Assembly: GCA_947650365.1 (NCBI GenBank)
Contig: OX393550.1
Span: 119,012,874 to 119,076,873 of the forward strand
Source of the DNA: Chamaelirium japonicum
Lineage: Eukaryota; Streptophyta; Magnoliopsida; Liliales; Melanthiaceae
Direction of reading: 5' to 3'
DNA length: 64,000 nucleotides
Shown here: positions 56,350 through 64,000 of the stretch, piece after piece
How the letters are laid out: the number at the start of each line of letters is the position of its first letter
How positions within the stretch are numbered: the stretch's first letter is position 1
The notes under the pieces: model-generated
Told to the model about the DNA's origin: nothing
The model's database searches: none
The model's input: only the letters and a program-made list of their open reading frames with translations
Made by a program: the position numbers and the translations under genes

Positions 56350-56654
56350 TAAATATTATACAAAATCACATCACAATTTTCCACATTTGCTATCAAATCC
56401 ATTTTTTATTTATTATTGAATTGCATATATTCAATCTTTACTTTTGGTTTGTATGTGAAGTAATTTTTTATTTGGTGCTTTACAAAGAAAATACCATATG
56501 GTGATTCAAAGATAATGGCCATATATAACTAGAAAAGTGATGATCGAAGTACTAAAATCTCTGACAGATGATTGAGAGAAAATATACATATATAACTGAA
56601 GAAGTAGTGATCAAAGAACAAGGTGCCACATAACAACCTTCTCATTCTTATACG
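56350..56654. other. AT-rich non-coding spacer (copy B)
   Basis: Matches 18189-18493. Nothing recognised. Confidence 0.6.
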
Positions 56655-56731
56655 TGGTAACATCATGAGACGGTCCTCTCAGAATCTCTTACACTCAAAC
56701 AACCATTCATTCAAACAATCATCCCCCCTTC

Positions 56732-56770
<39 letters not shown>

Positions 56771-57611
56771 CTAGGTTGTTGATTTTTTAAACCCGAGTTG
56801 AGATTGTTATAAAAATCGGCATGCTCTGATACTAGTTTGTTGCATAGCGAAAGGATGGAAGCCGATATAGAGAGAGCGTAAGAGTGCAACTCATGGGCCA
56901 TCATCACAGATTGCAGTGCTTCAGATCTTAGCGGTGTATTCCATATTACGCTGATCCATCACGTGCATAAGCCTACAAAAAATCATAGACAAAAGAGATA
57001 AGATTTTATAGAGGTTTATCCCAAACAGGGCTACGTCATCTTTCGGGCAACCACGACCTTCAGGAATCCACTATGAAGAGATAAACATGATTACTCCTGA
57101 TGACACTTCATACTCTCTGACACCCAACTGTCTCTAACATGCACCAACCATCCACCAGAAAACCTCATTACACAAAAAAATAAAACAAAACATGTTACAT
57201 GATAGATTAAAAAAAAAGTTCTACCTCTTTGTGTGCTCTCTCCTACAGATTTGACTGAATGGATTGCACATGGCAATCTCTGTTTAGATAATCCGTACGG
57301 GTTCCATAAAAGACATGATCAAAATTCTCAAGAGTTATGATCGGTCAGATCAAACATCATCATAGCAACATTGATCTCCAACGGCCCTGTGCTTCTCCTC
57401 TCGGACTCGCTCCATCATGGCCTCGGTCTCCGCAACGTGACATTGCCCTCCATGGTTTGGCCACCATGCCCAAAGACATCTTCTCTCAAAGGGGGACCTT
57501 CTCGGTAGAAAATTAATTAATCTATATATTGAAGTGCATTAAAAAGAAATTATAACTTCAAAATTAAACTCGGTAGAAAACAAATTAAAGATGTGATGTA
57601 TGGCTATGCCT
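56655..57611 (+). repeat. Repeat R2 (copy B)
   Basis: Counterpart of 18494-19450 at offset 38161, with two or so substitutions noted (for example TTGCAG against TTATAG near 56912). Confidence 0.6.
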
Positions 57612-59722
57612 GGAGATATGATGAACCTCGAGGCGCTTTTGAATTACCTTCTCATGTACGAAGTGGTAGTCCACTTCGATATGTTTGGTGCAGGTATGAA
57701 ATACTGGATTTGAGGCCAATGCCATGACGGAGATATTGTCACACCAGATAATGGGAGAACCAGGCACGTAGATATGCAGGTCATGAAGTAGCATGACTTG
57801 CCAAGTGACTTCAGCAGCAACAGCAGTGGTGAGACTTCGGTATTCAGATTCCGTAGAAGAGCGAGCATCCGCGGGTTGTTTCTTAGCAGACCAAGAGACC
57901 ACAATCTCGCCAAGCAGCAAGCACAGTCCGGTAGTAGATCGCCGATCGACGTCATTTTCGACCCAATCAGCATCATAAAAAGCTTGAAGTAGAAGTGGAC
58001 TAGGGGAAAATTAGAGGCTATGGGAGATAGTACCCTTGAAATAGCGAAGAACCTGCTTGAGATCGGCGAAGTCACCGGTTGTTGGAGCATGCATGTGCTG
58101 GCAAATGGTGTTGATTGCATAGGAGATATCCAGCCTGGTGACTGTCAGATATTGAAGCATGCCCGTAAGACTCCTATAAAGTGTAGGATCATAAAACGGA
58201 GTGAAAAGTGCAGGATCTAGACCCTTCTTGGAGGAGGTGGGAGTCAGGTATGGCTTGCAGTCAGTCATTGCTGCTCGAGAGAGAATATCAATAACATATT
58301 TGTGTTGTTGCAGTAATAGGCCCTTGGCATTGGAAGAGACTTGAATGCCAAAAAAATAATGAAGGTGACAAGGTCCTTATTCTCAAACTGAGACCTCATC
58401 TGAGAGAGGAGGTGAGTAATATATGCCGGATCATTTTCGGTGATAAGAATGTCATCAACATAAACAAGCAGTATGGTGAGTCGATGGGAAGTCCATTGTA
58501 TAAAGAGTGAGTTATCATTCTTACTCATGATAAATCCTAGATGCTAGAGATAGCTAGATAGGCGATCGATCCATGCACAGGGATCCTGTCGCAAACCATA
58601 TAAGGCTTTCCGAAGGCGACATATGTGCCTTGTTTGAGAGGAATCAACGAACCCGGGTGGTTGTTGCATATAAATCTCCTCTGAAACGAAGCCATGGAGA
58701 AACGTATTAGAGACATCCAGTTGTTGAATATGCCAGCCAAAGTGAAGCTCAAGAGTGATAAAGGCCCTAATTGTGGCCATCTTGACTATCGGACTAAAAG
58801 TCTTCAGGAAGTCGACACCTTCTTTCTGATGAAAGCCCTTGGCAACGAGGCGAGCTTTGTAATGAGCTACCGTGCCATTAAGACGTCGTTTTAGTTTGAA
58901 CACCCATTTATTATCGATAATGTTGGCTGAGTGAGGAAAGGGGATGAGACACCATATCCCTTGCTGCTGGAGTGCTTGAAATTCATCAAACATTGCCCGA
59001 CGCCATTCCACATGTCGATTGACTTCAGTGAAGCATGTTGGCTCAATGTCAGGAGTGGTGGAGATGGCCATCAGAAAGAGAGGGTGTTTTGGCTTGAAGA
59101 CGCCCACTTTGGAGCGAGTAACCATGTGGTGTCTAGGAGTATCAGGAATGGAGGTCGGAGTCCGCTAGGGCCAGTTGCTCGCCGGTGGCAAGAGCCAAAG
59201 GACTGATATATATGTGACCCGGGTTCCACGGAGTTGAAACAGGAGGAATCTGCGAGAGAGGAAGCATGCGTCGGTGTCGGTAGACAGGAGGTCGGGTTCA
59301 CAGAAGATCTGCCAGCATGCATAGTTGGAACTCCGAGTCCCAAATCGGCCGACAATGATGCAGCAGAATCGGAGTTTGATGAAGCGGCAGCAGCTGGCCG
59401 GACGTTGACTCCTAGGTCGTTGGAAGGAGGAAAGTCGCAACCATGGTGGAGGAAGAAGTGAAGCACTGGGAGTATCGGTTATAGAGCTTGATAGAGCAAC
59501 AGTGGTGGTGGTGGTGGAAAAGAGTGGGGGTAGGAATGGGAGATAAGGAGAGTGCTTGGCAACGTTGCAAGGGGGCCGGACATCAGGCGGGTCAAGTGCA
59601 AACGGGAAGATGTCCTCGAAGAATCGGACATGACGAGAAATGAACACTATCCTCGCGGATGGATCATGACACCTGTATCGATCACTTCTCTTCTCACTCT
59701 CTCTTATTCTTCTAGGTGCCAC
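57585..59722 (-). pseudogene. Degenerate Ty1/copia pol fragment (copy B)
   Basis: Counterpart of 19424-21561 with no net indel. It has the same frame breaks and the same missing 5' half: integrase end, linker, reverse transcriptase with YVDDILIT, RNase H. A few substitutions differ, such as CCATGCACAG against CCATACACAG (a Val/Ala codon) near 58573. Shared decay shows the fragment was already dead before the duplication. Confidence 0.85.
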
Positions 59723-59723
59723 G

Positions 59724-59796
59724 TGGTAACATCATGAGCCGGTCCTCTCAGAAATACTTACACTCAAACAACCATTCACTCAAACAATCATTCCCC

Positions 59797-59860
<64 letters not shown>

Positions 59861-60768
59861 GCGAGGTGGTTGATTTTTTAAACTCGAGTTGAGATTGTTG
59901 TAAAAACTGGCATGCTCAGATACTAGTTAGTTGCATATCGAAAGGATTGAAGCCGACATAGAGAGAGCACAAGAGTGCGACTCGTGGGCCATCATCAGAG
60001 ATTGCAGTGCTTTTGTTCTTAGCGGTGTATTCCATATTACCCTGATCCATCATCACGTGCAAAAGCCTACAAAAAATCACAGACAAAGAGACAAGACTTT
60101 ATAGAGGTTTATCCCAAACGGGGCTACGTCATCTTTCCGGCAACCACCTCCTTTAGGAATCCACTATGAAGAGATAAACATAATTACACCCGATGACACT
60201 TCATACTACTCTCTGACAAATCCACACAATATCTATCTATCACAAGAATAATTAACCGTGCGTTTCAACGGACACCCAACTGTGTCTAACATGCACCAAC
60301 CGTCCACCAAAAAACCTCATAACATAGAAAAATAAAACAAAAGATGTTACATGATAGATTTAACAAAAATTTCTACCTATTTGTGCGCTCTCTCCTACAG
60401 ATTTGACTGAATGGATCGCACATGACAATCTCCGTTTAGATAATCCTTACGGGTTCCACAAAAAGCTTGACCAAAATTCTCACAAGTTAATTATGATCTG
60501 TTAGATCAAACATCATCGTAACAACATGGATCTTCAACGGCCCTGTGCTCCTCCTCTCGGACTCGCTCCATCATGTCCTTGGTCTCCGTAACGTGACATT
60601 GCCCTCTATGGTTTGGCCACTATGCCCAAAGACATCTTCCCCCAAAGAGGGACCTTCTCGGTAGAAAATTAATTAATCTATATAATGAAGTGCTTGAAAA
60701 AGGAATTATAGCTTCAAAATTATACTCGGTAGAAAACAAATTCAAGATGTGATGTATGGATGTGCCTA
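59724..60768 (+). repeat. Repeat R3, unbroken (copy B)
   Basis: The complete R3 unit. It has a long (CT)n run at about 59800-59856, some 13 bp longer than in copy A. The CACTA empty site is inside it at 60070-60072. Confidence 0.75.
60070..60072. other. Empty target site for the CACTA element
   Basis: A single CAA within GCCTACAAAAAATCACAGAC. In copy A the left flank ends GCCTACAA and the right flank begins CAAAAAATCACAG, so removing the element and one CAA gives exactly this sequence. No footprint is present. Confidence 0.95.
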
Positions 60769-61605
60769 GCTAGCTAGGCATGAAACTATTGATTTCAGTG
60801 AAGATGACCAATTAAGAACAAAATCAATCTTTTTGAATTGTCCATAAAAACTTAATTACAGTTTGAAAAAACTGTACGTTGATCGATTAGTCTTAAGTGG
60901 CACAGTAAAAAAGACGTACGGAGGTTTTCTCCAAAGCAAAGAAGATTAGGCGACGTCAAGCATAACAAAGGTTAGCTAGCTTGCTAGTATGTGAAGGATT
61001 TTGTACACCTTTCATGGGAGATAGGTAGAAAGATATTAGTCATCATTTTTTATTTTACAAAAATCGATCTTAGAAGAAGAAAAGATGAAGAAATTCGGTA
61101 GGAAGTCCAATCACGAGTTGAATATAATTAAGAGGGCGTACGTGCATGGTCGTTGTGACGCGAACTTTAGTTATTGCGAAGGTCGACGTACACCACAATT
61201 ACTAGCTTTCATGGACAAGAAAAGTAAAGGAAGAAAATTCCATGTGGCATTCTATGCCGTGCAGTGTGTGCAATTATGGTTTATCAACTTCGAGCTACTA
61301 CAAGTCATGTATGGACTAGTTAGTTACTGTATCGATCACTTTCATACAAACTGAAGTCACTTTCATCCAAACTAAAGTAGGTACAAACTAGCACACAAAG
61401 GATATGATATACATACAATGCTCGATCCTGCTGCCGATATATATAATATATTTACACGTATGCATGTACTGTACGCAGCATGCACCAGCAAGGCGTCCTA
61501 CAAGCATATTACGTACCGTACGTTGGCATGGCATGGCATGGCATGGCATGCGAGAAGCCAGGTAGGTAGCACACCCACGTACGTACTGCATGTCTCCAGG
61601 CCATC
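60769..61605. other. Non-coding region downstream of protease gene (copy B)
   Basis: Identical by eye to 35761-36597, including the GGCAT repeat and the 89-codon frame (61085-61354), which I do not call a gene. Confidence 0.5.
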
Positions 61606-62805
61606 TCAGGCTGTTGGGTAGGAGGCTTGCATGGCAATGCCACAGAGCCCTTCCTTTGCGGCCACACCCCTCTCCATCCTTATGTACCCATCCTCACCCC
61701 ATGATGACCCCCACGAGTTCTTCACCAGCCAGTACTTGGTTCCGTCGCTCCCCGTGCCGTACCCCACCGCCGTCACCCCGTGGTCCAGATCCGTCCCACA
61801 CTCACCCGTGAAGACACCGCTGGAGTAGAGCTGGAAGGCGAAGCCGCCGGCGTCTATGGCAACGGAGACCGGCTGGGCTGCCACGGCCTTGAGGAGCGCC
61901 GCCTCGCTGTTTGCGGGCACGTCCTGGAAGCCCTTGATAGTGGCTGCATGGGAGGATGCTTTCTTGGTGTTGCAGGTGGCGTCCGATCCTTGGTAGGGGT
62001 AGTTTGATTCGGTGGTGAGGCCACCGTTGGTGAGGATGAAGTTGAAGGCATCATCCATGAGGCCGCCGTTGCACCCTTCATCCTGGCCTTTGGTGTCGCA
62101 GTCCACCAGCTCCTGCTCCGAAAGGGAGACCAACTTGCCGGTGCGCAGTTGGGTAATCCCTTCGGTCGCCGCGACGGCAGAGAATGCCCAGCAGCAACCT
62201 AATTAATTAATATATATATTGGCCGGATTTGCATGCACGTACAGATAATGATCATTAGCAACATGTACGTATGTATGTATTTATGTATGTATGTATGTAT
62301 GCATGTACCAAATTAATTAACATGCATGTTCAATTTAAGCACAGTAAAGGGAGGAAAATGAAAATGAGGTCGCACCACACTGGCCTTGATCCTTGACGGG
62401 TGTGACTGCACCCTTTGACCTCCAGTCAACGGTGGAAGGCACGGCCGTGACATTCTCATACCCGAAGGACGGGCTCTTTGCTGCCTTCACCTTCGAAGGT
62501 CGGAACCCATTGTAGATCGCCCTGAACTCGTCGTTGGTGAGGTCGGCGAACCGGTTGGCCCCGAGCCTGTACTTGTGGTTCCCGGCATTGAAGGTCTCGA
62601 TGAGCTCGAGGTTGGCCTCGAAGATCTCGAAGCGGCGCTGCTTCTCGGCGGCGTCCTTGTAGACTCGCCCGTGCTCAGCCATCCACTGCTCGTGCCTCTC
62701 GGAGAATATTGCTGGGGTTTGGCCGAGCAAGCGTGGCGTGGCATGAGCAGCCCAGAAGCCCAAGATGATGAGCATGGGCACCCAGAAGATGAGTGCACCC
62801 TGCAT
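61606..62805 (-). CDS. Papain-family cysteine protease, SAG39-like, copy B
   Basis: Two exons: complement of 62805-62376 and 62198-61606, with the same 177-nt phase-1 intron as copy A. The predicted 340-residue protein is identical to copy A: signal peptide, ERFNIN prodomain, Gln140, Cys146, His283 and Asn304. No substitution or indel was noticed against copy A in exons, intron or about 1 kb of flank on either side. Both copies therefore keep the same TATA box and coding capacity, and expression differences, if any, would have to come from farther away, such as the CACTA element 1.5 kb downstream of copy A. The identity could also reflect an assembly artefact or recent gene conversion. Confidence 0.96.
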
Positions 62806-62894
62806 ATTGGCCGTAATATATATTATGAAGATAGAGTACGGAATGATCGAGAGTGTTGAAGGCCGACTGGCTTAAAGAGAATGAGTACTTGGTT

Positions 62895-62905
62895 GGTTTA
62901 TATAG
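62895..62905 (-). promoter_or_regulatory. TATA box of protease gene copy B
   Basis: CTATATAAACC on the minus strand, in the same place relative to the ATG as in copy A. Confidence 0.7.
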
Positions 62906-63839
62906 AGATCTGAAGAGGTAGCTACCTACCTAGGGTTTGCTTGCTTGCTTCTCCGATCAATACTCCATGCAGGCCGGCGGGCGGAGAGGGACTTGTACGT
63001 GCCGTGGAGTCTGTGTTGATTTGTATTGGGACGTGAATATGGGTGGGTGGGTCCGAATAATAAATAAATAAATCGTACGTGGTGCTTGTTGATTGGTTGG
63101 ATTGGATTAGATACCGTGCAGTAACAATCTCTTCTTCTATATATGGCGCGGTTTCATTCTAATTGGGGATCCAAAAGTCTTGGAATCTCTCTCTATGTAT
63201 ATTTAATTGGTTGGAGGAGATTCCTCGATCTCACACGTAAATTAAAGGTACGCGCGACAATGATATTTTAATTTGGATATATTATGGGAAAATATTAGGG
63301 ATATTTGCATATTCCTCCCCACCCACTTAGGCTAATTATGAAAACCTCCTTGCATGATCAATTTTCCATCGATCAATAACCCCCTCTAGTCTCATGTTCA
63401 AGATGTACACAAATGTACTACTGCAACTGTAGGGGGCGGGGTAGGTACGTAGTTTATAATTATTGATCAGTGAGGGAGGGTTTCCCAATTAGCCTTTTAC
63501 CTGGCGAGGAATTTGCAAATACCTCATAGAAATGTCCTTTTTTGAAGCAGCAACCAGAATGATAAGGAGTACTACTCCGTTTCGGAATGCTTAATTTGGG
63601 AACAGCACGAGACATGTGGACTGCATGATAAGAATATAAGAATTTGGCTCCCGCAGCGCCTAAATTGAACTTGAACTTGCGACACGACTAGTCTGCTCTC
63701 TTTTTGGACCAAATGGAGAACTCTTTAGGTCAAGTTAATTTGGTTGTATATGCTGTTTTTTCTTTTGTTTTTTTGGAAGTTCAAAGGAGAGTTCAATGGA
63801 CCTCCGGGAGGCACCACAGCCTAGCGGAGGCGCATAAAC
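62906..63839. other. Upstream region of protease gene (copy B), non-coding
   Basis: Same as 37898-38831. No gene recognised. Confidence 0.5.
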
Positions 63840-64000
63840 TATTAGAATTGGATCCGCTTATCAGAGTCGCAACGGAAGCAAAAGATAGATCCGAAGATCA
63901 TACGGTGTATGTTTCATTACAATTAATTCTACAAAACAATCTACATGCAAATCTATGATCTTAGCATATATGCGGACACCCTAGAGGCATACTACGATCT
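63840..64000 (-). repeat. Outer end of a copia-3-type LTR (copy B), cut by window end
   Basis: It begins TATTAGAATTGG, the same mutated LTR terminus as copia-3 at 38832, so it is the duplicated copy of that insertion, not a new one. It carries A at 63970 where copy A has G. Confidence 0.9.

Larger units (their letters stand above)
55252..64000 (+). repeat. Segmental duplication copy B (continues past the window)
   Basis: Counterpart of 17083-21898 plus 35062-38992 in the same orientation, without the CACTA element. Left edge: TTAGAGGTCC is the first shared word; copy B continues leftward into the LTR-like block while copy A switches to R1. The right edge lies outside the window. Order: LTR-like block, spacer, R2, copia fragment, R3, protease gene, copia-3-type LTR. 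Confidence 0.94.

Overview
This window is nuclear DNA from a flowering plant, with a monocot-like look. It shows spliced genes with GT-AG introns, a SAG39-type papain-family protease, plant Ty1/copia and Ty3/gypsy retrotransposons, and an En/Spm-type CACTA DNA transposon. I cannot name the species. Almost everything is transposable-element sequence. The only host genes I can support are two copies of one cysteine protease gene, plus one exon of a host gene carried inside the CACTA element. No tRNA, rRNA or CRISPR was recognised. All comparisons were made by eye, without alignment software.

Layout. 1-9830: a Ty3/gypsy element of the Tat lineage on the minus strand, cut by the window start. It has a 5' LTR, a PBS and a gag-pol frame carrying five nonsense codons, and an extra intron-containing gene on the opposite strand. 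It is inserted in the 5' leader of a Ty1/copia element (copia-1, 9831-16815, plus). 16816-17082: a repeat fragment (R1). 17083-38992: duplication copy A. It holds an LTR-like block, repeats R2 and R3 around a degenerate copia fragment, and the protease gene at 36598-37797. A 13,163-bp CACTA element (21899-35061) interrupts it. 38832-46315: copia-3, minus strand, which begins inside the duplicated block. 46316-52631: copia-2, plus strand, fused head-to-head to copia-3. 52632-55251: non-coding DNA and an LTR-like block. 55252-64000: duplication copy B, with the same order as copy A but without the CACTA element, and with a second protease gene of identical predicted protein.

Main result. Copy B holds the exact empty site for the CACTA element: one CAA where copy A has CAA-element-CAA. 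The transposon therefore entered copy A after, or independently of, a very recent duplication. It looks structurally complete: 13-bp perfect terminal repeats, subterminal near-palindromic repeats, a four-exon TNP2-type transposase open for 1124 codons, and a five-exon TNP1/Transposase_24-type gene open for 445 codons. Between the two genes it carries an exon that looks captured from a host gene. The retrotransposons, by contrast, are dead. The gypsy element, copia-1 and copia-2 keep gag-pol in one uninterrupted reading frame but carry 5, 9 and 8 nonsense codons, and copia-1 and copia-2 share four of these.
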